This document shows, one piece after another, positions 9,976-22,103 of a stretch of DNA of 64,000 bases. The notes beneath the pieces are model-generated. The model was not told the DNA's origin. It made no database searches and saw only the letters and a list, made by a program, of their open reading frames with translations. The translations under genes and the position numbers were made by a program. Within the stretch, counting starts at the first letter, position 1, and the number at the start of each line of letters is the position of its first letter. This stretch comes from Anodontia alba (taxonomy: Eukaryota; Mollusca; Bivalvia; Lucinida; Lucinidae), in the NCBI GenBank assembly GCA_964016985.1, contig OZ024836.1, positions 36,388,152 through 36,452,151 of the forward strand. The letters run 5' to 3'.

Positions 9976-10763
9976 ACGCCAAAAAGTTAAGCATAGTTTC
10001 AGTATGCTGGTTGTATTTTTGAAATATTGCAAATTTAAAATTTAAAGCAAGCCGGTAATTTTTGCTCATAAACTGTGAAATTCAGTATCTTTAAGTTTCT
10101 AATGTTGATTGTTCCACTTACCAGCTATATTTCTCAGGAACTTTTCAGGTCTGTATAAGTGCCACGAAATTCTGATTTTGATGACAATTTTCAACATTTG
10201 AATTTCAGCTACAAGAGTGTCATGAGTCAGAAATTCCTACGATTGCAGACTTAGTCCTATGCCATAGTTTGGTTACACGTCAAGTTTGAAGGGCCAGAAT
10301 CCAATAAAGCATTTGTACGGAAGAACAAAAGTGATAAGATTACACAGGAAAATTGCATGGTTCATTTGACTATAGTAAAGCTTGTGTTTGATCGCGTCCT
10401 GTAGCTTTGTGCGCAAGAACTGGAACCCCAACTGGCAAAGCTTCAAGACCTAATGTATCTCTTTAGACTACTGTATGTTGAATACGAAAAAAAAATCCTT
10501 AGGACGTGGTTTTGGAATAAAAGTTAAAGTATCTGGCTGTCCTCTTTGCTTCCTGTTTTGTTTTCATGCATAATGTCGTCTTATTATCATGCTAACACTG
10601 TTGTCAACACCGTCAATAGCTCTTCACGTTGCCTTCTGTTTTCAATTTCATTGGTTTTGTATTCTTATTTGAATGTTTGGAGCCTTTTCAGAAGCTAAGG
10701 GTCAGGTTTCAATCAAGACACTAATTTAAGCCCGACAGTCCATTCGACATCACTCGGAAAGAT

Positions 10764-10793
10764 GTTTTTTTTTTTTTTTTTGTTTGTTTGTTT

Positions 10794-10832
<39 letters not shown>

Positions 10833-10852
10833 TTTTGTTTTGTTTTTTTTGA
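10764..10852 (+). repeat. T-rich simple repeat
   Basis: About 90 bp of T with TTTG interruptions, close to the exon 2 acceptor side of intron 1. Confidence 0.9.
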
Positions 10853-11376
10853 GCGTTTTATTTTAAATGAAAATATTTTGCACTGATTGACCATATCTTA
10901 TCAGAAATCATTTGATTAGTTCTCAAACATTTACCCTAAATTAAATTTACGACCAAAAATTGGTCTGACCTATGCAATTTCTATAGTAAAATGACTTTAT
11001 TTGGAATTTTTAATCTTAGAAAATATTTCTTTTTACTTTACCTTACTGAATTTAAATTATTGGTGTTTCTCAACAATATTGTGAAAATTTTAGAAAACTT
11101 GAACAAGCGAAACTTGTTGCAAATCTGCCTCCAAGTTACCTACCCTAAACGTTTCTGCATAATTTGTATTAATTTTAACTATGAAAAAAACTGACAAATA
11201 TGTGAATTTTTAAAAGACCAATGCCCAGAATAAAACTTTTTTGTGTATAGGTAGTTACGACAAATCTTCTTTTATTAAATCATGACTAAAGTTTGCAAAT
11301 TTACTTCTTCTGTGTAAAGCGCCAAGCAAAAACCGACTTTCTGAAAGATGTCGAAAGCACAGTAGTTGTTGTTGAC

Positions 11377-11510
11377 CATTCCAAGGCGATTCCTCTGTTG
11401 AAGTTCTTCATTGCTTGTATGTCGGTTATTGCATTAGTCTCTTGTCATTGTGTGTTCTTCAGTCACTTCTCCTTTCGGTGCCTTTATGATTGTGGCCTTT
11501 CTTGGATAAC
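11377..11510 (+). repeat. Fragment of the GACCGTTCCAAGGCGGT dispersed repeat
   Basis: GACCATTCCAAGGCGATTCC, then TCTTGTCATTGTGTGTTCTT. Similar starts at 13998, 24098, 29670, 30828 and 55795 mark a dispersed family related to J. Confidence 0.5.
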
Positions 11511-11854
11511 TGGATTTATAATTGTGATAACACTACGACAGCTTTTGATAAGGCAAGGCAGAAAAAGTTCATCTATCTTCAAATCTTCACCACTCGAAAT
11601 GGAAAATATATACTTACACGATTAATCGTACATACACGCGTATATGTGCTTACAATTAACTCATAGTTAGAAGAAAGCAACCTTGAGATATCAACTAGCT
11701 TAACAATAGTTTGATCGAGAACAGAAGAACGGAAGGAAAATCATAAATCTCTATGTTCTGTGTATATAATAGGAATCAGCAGTAGCATTATGTGTTTCGA
11801 ATGGTATAACCCGTGTTATTTCGTATTTTGATGCTATGTTTACTTGCTGACATT

Positions 11855-12135
11855 TAACCCATTTCAGCCTAGCGCCCCTTTTGTGGGATATAGGCATACA
11901 GTGCAAACCCAGATCACCCATTTAAGTCTAGCGCCCTTTTTGTGGGACATAGGCATACAGTGCAAACCCAGATCAGACGCCGCATCGTTTGATCAGGTTC
12001 TTCACTGTTTGCTTACAGGAATTTCAATTACAAATAGATCAAAAATGAAAAAAATACACATGATACCCTTTAAAAGGCAAATGGACTCATCCAATGTATA
12101 TGGATGGGAAAGTCTATTAGGCTTATTTGGGTTAA
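11855..12135. mobile_element. MITE family D, copy 1, with internal duplication
   Basis: Starts TAACCCATTTCAGCCTAGCG and ends TTAGGCTTATTTGGGTTAA. The first about 60 bp (CCCATTT..GCCTAGCGCCC..GCAAACCCAGATCA) is present twice in tandem (11858-11920, 11921-11980), a duplication not seen in the other copies. Confidence 0.75.
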
Positions 12136-12691
12136 AAAAGAAATATAAGTGGCGATACCTAAGAAATGCCTTAAAGGCTCCATATTGACATGTTTTTTAT
12201 CCAAGAAAGGTTTGATAAATTGCAAAAAAAAAGAAATTAATACGATCATAAAATGTGGCATCTGACTGCCTGTAAAATTTCAGTTAGTCCAGGCTCGTTT
12301 TTAAACTGGATCCAAAATGAAACGATTTTTTATTGTGACTCTAAATTGATGTTGGCAACATTAATTCAGAGATACGATAAAAATCATTTCATTTTCAAGA
12401 ACGAGAGACTAACTGAAATTTTACAAGCTGCAAGGTGCCACATTTTATGCTAGTATTTATACCATATATCATTTATTAAACATTTCTTGGATAATAAAAT
12501 ATCTATTTTTGAGGAGCCTTTAATCTCGACACACAGCCTCCCTTAGACAAGAAAAGAAGGAGAGATGAGGAACAAATAATGACAAAACAAACCTCAAACC
12601 TCACATATGAAACCACAGATGCACAAAGAAGAACAAAGGAACCATCTTTGAACGGTCAGTAGGAGAATTATGAGGAGTGTTGGTGGAGGCG

Positions 12692-12704
12692 GGGGGGGGG
12701 GGGG
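12692..12704 (+). repeat. Poly-G tract
   Basis: Run of about 13 G in an otherwise AT-rich, J-related segment (12510-12860). Confidence 0.8.
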
Positions 12705-13018
12705 TATTTTTACTCCAGCCAAAATACAAGCCACAAACCGAAAGAAGCTAACCAACCAGTTCCCTCTTCCGGTCGCACGGGCTGAAAAAAATATATGTAG
12801 CTGGAACTGTGTGAAGACAAGGTATAAGCAACGCCCTCTTCCACCTTTCTAACAGTTTTGCTGGTAAACGTTCCAAGGATTAATTATGTTGTAGCTGCGC
12901 TTCTCTTATTTATTCCGTCTGCGAGGATGTGTTTTGTGTTAGGATTATTAGCAGTTGTATTTAACAGGAGTATTTGGTGATAACTCTTACGTTTTCTTAT
13001 TTTCCCGTAAAAAAATAT

Positions 13019-13051
13019 GGTGTGGGTACTCATTAGAAGCTGACATAGTTT

Positions 13052-13082
<31 letters not shown>
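13019..13082 (+). repeat. Half hairpin core joined to poly-T
   Basis: TGTGGGTACTCATTAGAAGC, half of the shared palindrome, runs directly into a T-tract of about 30 bases; the other arm is absent. Confidence 0.6.
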
Positions 13083-13086
<4 letters not shown>

Positions 13087-13818
13087 AACACACGTTTTTA
13101 TTGGAAAACATAATTCCGGAATATGATCAAATACTCCTCCTTTACAATTCCTCCGGATTATCTCACACTAACCCCCAATCCGGAGCCTAGTAGGGGCTGT
13201 TTTTTTGTGATTGTAGGTTTTCCTGAGTGCCTCAAAATCTATTTTGTACGTCTCGATTGGCAATCTACAGAATGTGCAGATTTTTTATCGAGATATACCA
13301 GAACAATAAATGATAAAGAAAAATAAACGTCAAATAACGACCAACTACTGACTGCAGCCTTCATCACACTCAATATTCAATGTATTTCTTTTTCAAGGAA
13401 CATAACTTGTAAAAAGAACACAACATAAAAATATGTGGATTACCTGGTTTCGCAATTATTCTATGAGTTTATTTGATCTAACTCTATCGCGTTTATCAGG
13501 AACAGATTTTATTAATTTGGGCGGACATGAACCGAAAAAAAATGTTCAGAGCTCGACATGATAATGAAACAGAAAGTACCTTTTTATATGAACATTGGTT
13601 ACATGCTGTGATTAGATGCCAGACAACTGATTAACCACAGATACCTTTGGTCCATTTATATAAACCTTGTAAACATTACTGATCTCTACCAAGTAAATAG
13701 GGTCAGAATAAAGACACATGCTATCATAGAAGAACTAGATCCGCTTGCATATATACACCATACAGCCGTCAAGATAATTTGTCTTGTTAAGGACCTTAGC
13801 GGACCGAACATACCTCTG

Positions 13819-13914
13819 CTAACATTCTTTATAAATCTAAAGTGGCCCGTTATCGGCCCGTCAGCTACCCTGACGGGCTGATAACGGCCCGCTATAGATT
13901 TATATAGAATGCTT
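13819..13914. repeat. GC-rich foldback (GGCCCGTTATCGGCCCGTCA)
   Basis: Arms of about 43 bp: ATTCTTTATAAATCTAAAGT, then GGCCCGTTATCGGCCCGTCA, complemented after a six-base loop. It stands out against the AT-rich surroundings and I saw no second copy. Confidence 0.8.
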
Positions 13915-14095
13915 ACATGTTTGTAATTTTGAGCTGCATCAGAATTAAGGGCGAGGTTTCGCGCGGGTAAAACCGGTTTTAAGTCCCAGTAGTTATTCTA
14001 ATGACCGTTCCAATGCGGTTCCGCTGCTGCAATTATTCTCTTCTGTGCGTCAGTGGTTTGTTTTGGCATCATTTGTTCCCCATGTCTCCTTCTTT

Positions 14096-14300
14096 GACCC
14101 ATTTATGCCTAGTGTCTCACAAAAGAGACACACTGGCATACAGTGTAGACACAGAACAGACGCGGCGTCTGATCAGGGTCTATACTGTTTGTATTTCTAT
14201 AAAACATGCTAATAATAAAAACTAACCGGACACCCCTTAAATTGGAAATGACCCATCCGAAGAGTGAAGATAGAAGAGTTCATTCGGCATAAATGGGTTA
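14096..14300. mobile_element. MITE family D, copy 2
   Basis: ACCCATTTATGCCTAGTGTC ... CATTCGGCATAAATGGGTTA, with a central stem AGACGCGGCGTCTGATCAGG. Inserted 80 bp after a GACCGTTCC-type repeat start (13998). Confidence 0.8.
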
Positions 14301-14410
14301 ATGCAAGGGGAAAGCTGTGCTTCCTTTTTGTGGCATTTTCTGGGTATTTTTATTTATATTTTGTTAAGACTGAGTACTAGAAGAGAATTACTTTTCTTAT
14401 TTCATTATCA

Positions 14411-14502
14411 TAAAAAAAACGTATGTAGTGGTTACTCATTGAATCGCCTCGGCGATGCGTTTCTAACGAGTACCACTAATATATGTTTTTTTTTTATGGA
14501 TT
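14411..14502. repeat. Hairpin with shared GTACTCRTTAGAA core
   Basis: CATAAAAAAAACGTATGTAG, then GTTACTCATTGAATCGCC, mirrored as CGTTTCTAACGAGTACCACT and ATATGTTTTTTTTTTATG. Confidence 0.75.
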
Positions 14503-14713
14503 ACTGGAGAAATTTATCTCAGAATTATCACCAGCTACTCTTCCTTCACAAGGTCTCCTTTCAAGACATTATATTAACTATCGGTGTAGACATTAAGCAG
14601 GTGTCAGGCTGATCAACATTTTCAGTTGTCATATGTCAGAAGCCATATTTGAATTGTCTCATTTTTACAATAAAATACACATGACGCAGATTGGGCATTG
14701 CTACTAAATCCCT

Positions 14714-14892
14714 ACGCTTAGAATGCTGGGTTGAAAATTTCAGCAGACGACATTTTGATAATTTTTTCCTTTTCCCTGAAAATAGGTTTTAAACTTTCAT
14801 GCAAATTGTCTGAAAAGTCGGAGCCTGTTATCTGGGAATAAAAGAAATATCATCAATTTGTCGTCTGCTGAACTTGGCCTGAGAGTGCTAAA
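14714..14892. mobile_element. MITE family E copy
   Basis: TTTCAGCAGACGACATTTTG ... CAATTTGTCGTCTGCTGAAC, with the inner CATGCAAATTGTCTGAAAAG pair, ending GAGAGTGCTAA. Confidence 0.7.
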
Positions 14893-14912
14893 GAATACGC
14901 CCGAATAATTTA

Positions 14913-15034
14913 ATATTATACAGGCCGCGCCATGCGACAACGTGTCTTCGGGCATATGCGGACAGTGAAGGCCCAGATCAGACTGCGCATACCGCGCAGT
15001 CTGATCAGAGCCTTCGCTGTCCGCTAACAGAATC
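14913..15034. repeat. Foldback related to family C (GGACAGTGAAGGCCCAGATC)
   Basis: ATGCGGACAGTGAAGGCCCA, then GATCAGACTGCGCAT and complement GCGCAGTCTGATCAGAGCC, TTCGCTGTCCGC. Preceded by GCCGCGCCATGCGACAACGT, a diverged family C-like end. Confidence 0.65.
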
Positions 15035-15702
15035 ATAGTACATTACAGAATGTATGAATGGTGAGCGAAGGCCGGCTGATACTTTGCACACATGCAGGAT
15101 GATCTGAATCTGCGCATTTTGCGAATGCTCAAAGGCCCTTTTTCGCTGGGCGCGGCCCATAAAATGCTTTTATCTGGTTTCTTTTGGTTTGTTAACTGCT
15201 TTACAGGGGTGTATTAGAGCGTATGGCTATTACCGTGTTTTTAGTTGTTTTTGTTTTGTTTTTCGAGTTTGAATTATCCTGACCTTAAAAAAGCGGACTT
15301 CAACACATGAGAATAGGCACAATCCGCCAATTCACATTGTATAGTCTCTTTGCACTATTCATATACAAAATATATGGGCCTTAAATAACGGACACGTGAA
15401 TCAAGAGGAAAAGTAATCAGAACAAAGTGAATACTAACATCTGAATCCTAGCATTTAACAGATTATACAGTAAGAAAATTACGCCTGTCCATTGGCCTAA
15501 GCTCCTACCTAAATGAATGTTATATACTGGTAATGTGTAAGTGCTAATGTACCAATGTCCTCGTAATGTCATTTTTGTACTAAAAATCTACTTTACATTT
15601 GTTTGTAATATACATTTCCATTACGGATGACAAATCCACTTACTTCAACTTTGATCTCAGTCAAATGACGAAAAACGGTCAATGCAACAATCCATATGAT
15701 CA

Positions 15703-15900
15703 ATCTTTACCACTCTATGGGCTAATTCAGCAGACGATAAATTGATTATATTTTCCTTATTTTTCCCAGAAAACAAGTTTTGACATTTTATGCAAATTGT
15801 CTCCATTGGAGACAATTTGCATTAAATGTCAAAACCTGTTCTCTGGGAAAAGTAAGAAAAAGTAATTTTAAATGTCGTCTGCTGGAAGTTTTACGCTGAT
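15703..15900. mobile_element. MITE family E, best copy
   Basis: Long imperfect palindrome: CAGCAGACGATAAATTGATT, CCCAGAAAACAAGTTTTGAC, ATGCAAATTGTCTCC, centre TTGG, then the complements GGAGACAATTTGCAT, GTCAAAACCTGTTCTCTGGG and ATGTCGTCTGCTGG. Deleted or decayed relatives at 9217, 14714, 16241, 17860, 27245, 27790, 42770, 46245, 46865 and 53204. Confidence 0.8.
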
Positions 15901-16240
15901 GCTAGCGCTGAAAGTTCGGTTTCAGGATTTTGCTCATTCGTATCTTATCGATATACAGGGATGTTATAAATTTTATATTTAATGTGAAAACACTTAATGC
16001 AAGCAGTGTAGTCTCGGATCAGACTATGTGTTCTCGGATCAGACTATGATCTGGTTTACACTATCTCCAATGTCCCCTTTTTAAACACAACTTGTCCAGG
16101 ACAGGCCGCGATCCAAACCTACTATATTGGACAATTCCAGAAAACTCCCTTGGCTCAAGGTTCTGAGAAATTGTTATGGCCATTTCTTAAATAAGCTTCT
16201 AATAGCATAAAAAATAATAGAAATTTCTTCAGCTTTATTA

Positions 16241-16352
16241 CACTAATGACAACATTTGCCGACAAAAAATGATAAATATTTTGTCAGTTTTGCCATTTGT
16301 CTTAAGGAGGCAACTCGCACGAAATGTCAAGTCCTGTTTTCTTGGAAAAATA
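16241..16352. repeat. MITE family E, decayed fragment
   Basis: TAATGACAACATTTGCCGAC ... CGAAATGTCAAGTCCTGTTTTC matches one half of family E. Confidence 0.5.
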
Positions 16353-16491
16353 AAAAAAAAATAAAAAAAAACAAAGGTTCGCGTCTAAAACTTTAAATAT
16401 TTGATCAACTGCAATTCAGTAGAATACTACTTATCTAACAGTTATGATCTCCTATCAATGATATGTAATAATAAATTAATTAATTCCAAAA

Positions 16492-16744
16492 CATCACTAA
16501 AACATGCCTATATAATTTTGACCTCCTTAAACCCCACTTTTATATTGTAAAACTGGGGTTTACAGGGGTATACATTATTTTCTTATTTCTGCTCAAAACA
16601 TAGATTGTGGCGGTTCTAACGAGTACCCACAATGTATGTTTTGAGCAGAAATATGAAACATTTTAGAATGTTTCATCTGAAAACTTTCATTGGATTTTGG
16701 TGGTAAAATTTTCAGTATATTTGAATAGGCTTATTCTCGTAATG
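16492..16744. mobile_element. MITE family A, copy 2 (one palindrome arm deleted)
   Basis: CATCACTAAAACATGCCTAT ... TTGAATAGGCTTATTCTCG. The left arm of the core is lost: ATAGATTGTGG runs straight into CGGTTCTAACGAGTACCC. Confidence 0.8.
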
Positions 16745-16769
16745 ACATATTTCAAGAACATGAATTTGG

Positions 16770-17440
16770 TATCGATTCTAAGAAACAAAGCATTAAAAAT
16801 AGAAGTAAGGAATCTGAAGCATGGTGGCACAAAATGCAAACAATGCTTGGACAGTTACCAATGAACGAACACAAAGGAAACACAGAAGAACAGCCTCCTT
16901 GGAACGAAAACTGTCTGCTAATGTCCCATTTATGAGACACTTGGCATCAATGTGTTAATATTTTGTGTCGCTAGCAACACTGAAACCAGGACACAGAATA
17001 TCAATCAGTCGTAAAATTATCCAGAACAGGACACAGTCCAAATGATAGGCGCACCAAGTCATCGACAGCAGAAAACAAGGAATGTGAGAGAAGTATGCAC
17101 AAAACGCAAACAATACCTGGACAGTTACCAATGAAACGAACACACAGGAACCACAAAAGAACAACCACGGAGGAATGGAAAACTGTCCGCTAATGTCCCT
17201 TTTTGAGACACTTGGCATCAGTGTGTATATAAATATTTCGTGTCGCTGTCAAAACTGGAACCAGGACACAGAATATCAGTCAGTCGTAAAATTATCCGGG
17301 ACAGGAGACAATCCAAACCATAGACTCGCCACTATAGAGAACGACAGTGGAAATCAAGGAATGTGTGAGAAAATTAAGCATAAAACGCAAACAGTACTTG
17401 TACAGTTACACATAGAGGAACCACAAAAGAAGAACCTCTT
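16770..17440 (+). repeat. Tandem repeat, 271-bp unit, about 2.5 copies
   Basis: CACTTGGCATCA recurs at 16938 and 17209 (period 271), each followed by TGTGTCGCT...CAGGACACAGAATATCA. GCAAACAATGCTTGGACAGT (16840s), its 17100s equivalent and GCAAACAGTACTTGTACAGT (17390s) mark three partial units. Confidence 0.8.
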
Positions 17441-17859
17441 GGGAACAGTAAACATTTCTATACATCTTACTTGCCTTATTTTGTAACGCATTGTTGTAGC
17501 GGTCAATGCATTCTAACATTATAATATCGCACAGAAGACGCCACAAACCCTAAACCCACCATCCAAGTTAAAACGACCTCGAGCATGCACAACCAGAATG
17601 AAATAAAATAAGTGCGTATTTGCTCACATGATCTTCAAGAGAGAAATACAGGAGCTAATAATAGTGCAAAAATAGGCCCCTTCCCCCGTTTGCTGCTGGT
17701 ATAGCAGCCCCTTGACACCATCCAATCACCTAAATGAGTGGGTTTATCGTATCATTCATATATCTGCACCACTTATTTGTCGGTGAATCAACAAAACGAA
17801 TTTCCACTAATGACATTATGTACTTTATGTTTTCTCATCTCTCAGAATAAATGGAAATG

Positions 17860-17965
17860 TAATAATGCTTAGTACTCTTAGTAAAATTTCAGCAGTTTTT
17901 CTGGAAAAAGAAAATAAGAAAAATATGACTAATTTGTCGTCTGTTGAATTAGCCAAGCGAGCGGT
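17860..17965. repeat. MITE family E, internally deleted
   Basis: Ends retained (AATTTCAGCAG and ACTAATTTGTCGTCTGTTGA) with the centre missing. Confidence 0.6.
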
Positions 17966-18088
17966 TAATGTTTCTTGTAGACTTCCTGTGGATTTTCATC
18001 AAATCAGCATCCCATAATATCTGCTATTTTAGAGAGATTCGACAAAACGTTTTATCGTCAGTAAACTGCCTATATATGCTGTATACTG

Positions 18089-18154
18089 AACAATGTGAAG
18101 GTAATTAAGAACAATGTGAAGGTAATTAAGAACAATGTGAAGGTAATTAAGAAC
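18089..18154 (+). repeat. 21-bp tandem repeat, three copies
   Basis: AACAATGTGAAGGTAATTAAG repeated three times with no differences I can see. Confidence 0.95.
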
Positions 18155-18499
18155 GTTGGAAACGCAGAAGAAAAGAAAAGAAAATGAAAATTCAGATTAT
18201 GCGGTCTTAATCAATTTTGAGTCGGCCTTGGACCGTTATTTCAACCTAAGTCTGTGTTCTGTCGTGCAAATGTTAAATCGTCGTTAGACCATCATTTTTA
18301 TCTATTGTAGCAACGTTGAACCGTCGTTACACCATGAATCTATATTATCTGTACGTTGGTCCCGTTGATAGGTCATCAGTCTGTGATCTGACGTTAGTAA
18401 GCATGTTGGGCAAACGAAGACTGAACTGCAAAAACATACAACGCGTTTCTCTAATGTAGGGCCAACTTAATAAAATCAAATAGTCTGTATTGGACCACC

Positions 18500-18740
18500 G
18501 TTAGCATGTTTTCATGATTGTTTCGTGTTTGGTTCTGTCATATTATTGTGTTTTTGGGTTCCTGCCTGGCATTGCGATCGCCTCTTCGTGGAAGAGGAAG
18601 CTGGCTGCTTCGTTTTTCGTTGGTTTGTAAAGTATGTGCTCTCCGTCGTAGTTTTTTACTCATCCTCTTTGTATCATTGGCACTCTTCCTCTTGGTGTCA
18701 GTGGTAGGCTATGTTCTGTGATAGTGCTCTTCACGGACAT
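18500..18740 (+). repeat. Repeat related to J, uninterrupted copy
   Basis: TTCCTGCCTGGCATTGCGATC ... TTGGTGTCAGTGGTAGGCTAT. Copies at 3739 and 56140 are split here by family A elements. Two overlapping short frames across it are repeat translations. Confidence 0.65.
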
Positions 18741-18931
18741 CCTCACTATTTTGGAATATTACAACTGCGTCATTATGCCGAGGAAACAACACAAGAATTT
18801 CTTCTAATACAGTCAAAACTGCGTTTACATTTTCAGCCCTGAGTTTATGAGATGGACTCTACCACATCTGCGAGTTTGGTCACATCTATTGCTGCAAACA
18901 GGGGTTTCAGTCAATAATCAATAAAAGAATG

Positions 18932-18999
18932 GCAAACAGTGTATATCCTGATGAGACGGCTCGTGACGAGCCGTCTCATCTGGATCTGCACTGTTTGCA
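18932..18999. repeat. Foldback hairpin, family G
   Basis: GGCAAACAGTGTATATCCTG, stem ATGAGACGGCTCGTGACGAG, closing TGCACTGTTTGC. Same inner stem as 3-69. Confidence 0.85.
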
Positions 19000-19292
19000 A
19001 ATGTATATGTATTTGTCTGCCGGGCTGAAAGTGCTAAGCAAGCAACTGTGGGGAAGACAAAAAGGAGTTGCTTAAGATAGCTGCTCGCTGTTTATAGATT
19101 TCCATATATTTGCTTATCAACGGATATAAAAACTGCCCTTAAAACACAACCGATTACTTAAAATAGGTGATCGCTGGAACAGATTTTGCCGTACACAAGT
19201 TAAAAACATTGTCATATCAGATTAATTTGATAATAATACAACCTACTTGTATTGAATTGCGCCCCAAAGTCTGAAACATACACAAAACAATT

Positions 19293-19530
19293 GAGCCGAT
19301 ACGTAAGAAAACGTACCTTCGGACATATGCGCCCAGCGAAGATTCAGATCAGCCTGTGCATGTGCGCTGTCTGATCAGAATCTTCACTGACCGCAGTTTG
19401 GAAAGCCAAGAATGCAAAAATTTTTCAAGCGGACATCGAAAACTGTGATCAGGCTGCGTCAATGCGCAGGCTGATCTGAGTCTTCGCTGGACGCTCATGT
19501 TAGCATGTACGTTTTCTCACGTTGCGGCTC
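19293..19530. mobile_element. MITE family C, copy 2 (full length)
   Basis: GAGCCGATACGTAAGAAAAC ... GTTTTCTCACGTTGCGGCTC. Two internal stems built on GATCAGCCTG and CAGGCTGATC, each with CTTCRCTGG arms. Confidence 0.85.
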
Positions 19531-20129
19531 AAAAGATGGCAATAACCGCATCTTTTCAAACGAAGCATCAATTCTTTGTTCTCACATCCAGTCACCCTGT
19601 CATGCTTTAAACTCTTAAACACCATTCCGATATCTTCCATTTTGTTATTAATTATTAAGACATTAACGTTCATTGAAAGGTCAAGCATTTATTCAGATAC
19701 TGGCTATAGATAAGCATCTCGACAAGATATGTCATTCATATAGGCTATTTTTGAAATATCTAGGCACTTGCTAATGATTGTTATTATTGACATTAATCAC
19801 GGTGTGTATCAATTTAAAGACGTAGCTAAAATGATACCAAAAGTGGTACCACTCACTAATGATTTTATTGTCCTTTCCTTGGTGCTATGCGAGAGATACC
19901 AAAAAGCGTGTCATGTAGGGATGATTATGAAATCCCAGCAGGGGTGGTAATGAGGGGTAATAAATATTTTGGAGGGATATCCTGTATGGACCAGATATTT
20001 AAGCCAGTACTAAATTCCCCAATTGGACCTCTACCTGTAAATTGTTTACTAAGTTCTGTTGTGCCCAGTCTCTTATCATTGATAAGACTAATGACTGAGA
20101 TACATCTTATTTTGATGTCTTTAAGGGTA

Positions 20130-20310
20130 CCGATACATATGGCGTATTTTCCGCAAGTTTTTACAAACATTTGTGGCTGGATTTTGTTCTTCTGCAAACA
20201 AATCCTCCTCTGAAAAGGGGTTTATTCTAAAAGGAAAGAATTTGCTCCTATTGGGAAAAATTCTTTTTTTCTTTTAGAGTAGACCACCTTTTCAGTATAG
20301 GAGTGATAAC
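20130..20310. mobile_element. Family F hairpin element
   Basis: CTCTGAAAAGGGGTTTATTC, TAAAAGGAAAGAATTTGCTCC and the complement AAAAATTC...CTTTTAGAGTAGACCACC TTTTCAG. Same family as 29150 and 47690. Confidence 0.65.
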
Positions 20311-20465
20311 GATTTTGACAGCCCTTGAAAATGTATACATTCCCCTGAACAAATCTTAGATGCTGTGTTAATTTATCTTTAATACTGGAATATATTGGAA
20401 TAGACAAGCCTGAGCAAACAGTGTACAGTCAGATCAGATGCCAGCAGACGTAGACAACATGTAAA

Positions 20466-20697
20466 ATGTTTTTGTTTTGTTGTTGTTGTTGTTGTTGTTG
20501 TTGTTTTTTGTTTGTTTTTTGTTGTTGTTTTTTGTTGTTGTTGTTGTTGTTTTTGTTGTTGTTGTTGTTGTTGTTTTTGTTTTTTTGGGGTTTTTTTGTT
20601 GTTGTTTTTTTGTTGTTGTTGTTGTTGTTTTTTTTGTTTTGTTTTTTTGTTTTTTGTTTTTTTATTTTGTTTGTTGTTTTTTTTTTTGCATTTTTTG
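20466..20697 (+). repeat. TTG/T-rich simple repeat
   Basis: About 230 bp of (TTG)n and T runs. Long apparent frames of Val, Phe, Leu or Cys (plus) and Gln, Asn, Lys (minus) over it are artefacts of the repeat. Confidence 0.95.
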
Positions 20698-21199
20698 TCA
20701 TAGAAAATAGGACTTGATATTTTATTCAAATTGTCCCCGGTCTAAATGAAATAAAATTCTTATTTTCTGTGAACAATAAGAAGTTTATTATTGATTCCAT
20801 TTTATAACTTCGCCTACATGGGTTCTAAGGCTTAAAATTTATACAAGATGGAACAAGTAATGATTCCCTGATACAAATAAAACTGTCGACATCAAAACTG
20901 TACTTGAAAAAAAAAATCACTTTCAAAAGCAATTATGTTCCGTTGGTGATAAATAACCAATATCATTTACATTCGCTTCTATAATTTAGGATTTTATATA
21001 ATTTGAAATAGCTTGAAGTATTTTGGCGCCTATGGTTTTGACACCTCGTATTCATAAAAGATTAAAGAATCTGTAACACTAAAATGGCGCTTTGTCTTGT
21101 AAGTGCAACAGTGACAATGGAGCAGTCTGATCAGTTCCTTCATTTGTACGCAGTACATTCTACTGTCATTCTGCGATTCTGAGAACAGCGATGTTTCAG

Positions 21200-21475
21200 C
21201 ATCAAGACATGCCTATATAATGTTGACCCCCTTAAACCCCACTTTTATATAGTAAAATTGGGGTTTACAGGAGTATACTATATTTTTCTTATTTCTGCTC
21301 AAAAACATACATTGTGGGTATTCGTTAGAACCGCCTTGCCGACACAGTTCTAACGAATACCCACAATCTATGTTTTGAGCAGAAATATGAAAAATATCAA
21401 AATTTTTTACCTGAAAATTTTCAGTTTTTGAAGATGAAATTTTCTGTATATTTGAATAGGCATGTTTTCGTAATG
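21200..21475. mobile_element. MITE family A, copy 3
   Basis: CATCAAGACATGCCTATATA ... GAATAGGCATGTTTTCGTAATG. Core palindrome GGGTATTCGTTAGAACCGCC and complement. Confidence 0.88.
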
Positions 21476-21571
21476 AAGCTGCATAATACGTATTAATTTA
21501 TTGCAGCAAAAAAAAGATGCCATAATAATAATAATAACCTTATGATTAGTTATATAAGATCTTTCTTTTAT

Positions 21572-21596
21572 TTTTTTTTTTTTTTTTTTTTTTTTC
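21572..21596 (+). repeat. Poly-T tract
   Basis: Run of T just after MITE A copy 3. Confidence 0.9.
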
Positions 21597-22103
21597 GTTC
21601 TTTTATTTAATTGCCCGCTTTGCAAAGGATTAACACTGAATATTGAGCCTAGCTGGCACTCTTAATAAAAGCCAGTTGCAGGTGTTTTTGTAATTACATT
21701 TTCTTTTCATATAAACCTGATTTTTATTTCATGTAAAAAGCAATGTAACCATATCAATTTCTGTTAATAAAAAATTTAGTTGCGAGTTAATAACGTCAAA
21801 GATCATAGTTTTGCTCCCATCTCAGGATCTTAACGGCTCTAAACTTACAGCACTTTTAATCACAGTCCAATTTTCAATACATTGCAGTAACTTGTTCTTA
21901 CTCCTTATTCCCTTTTATTCAGTTATAGAATATTTAGTACTAACTTTTATTTCCTTTAACTTCCTATTTGCATGCACCGTTTCCAGTTTGGTAGTAGCTC
22001 TGAATATACTTGTCAACTGGATTGATCAATGGCCTGCTTGTTAAGCTGACCTTCCCTCAATAACTGACGCAGTTGTGCGTACACGGTTGTACTGTTGTAC
22101 ATT

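Noticed and set aside
9828..10032. Upstream part of the frame containing exon 2
   Set aside because: Lies beyond the acceptor AG at 9828-9829 and includes Lys/Phe runs from A- and T-rich sequence.
20379..20729. Gln/Asn/Lys-rich and Val/Phe/Cys-rich frames
   Set aside because: Translations of the TTG/T simple repeat on either strand.
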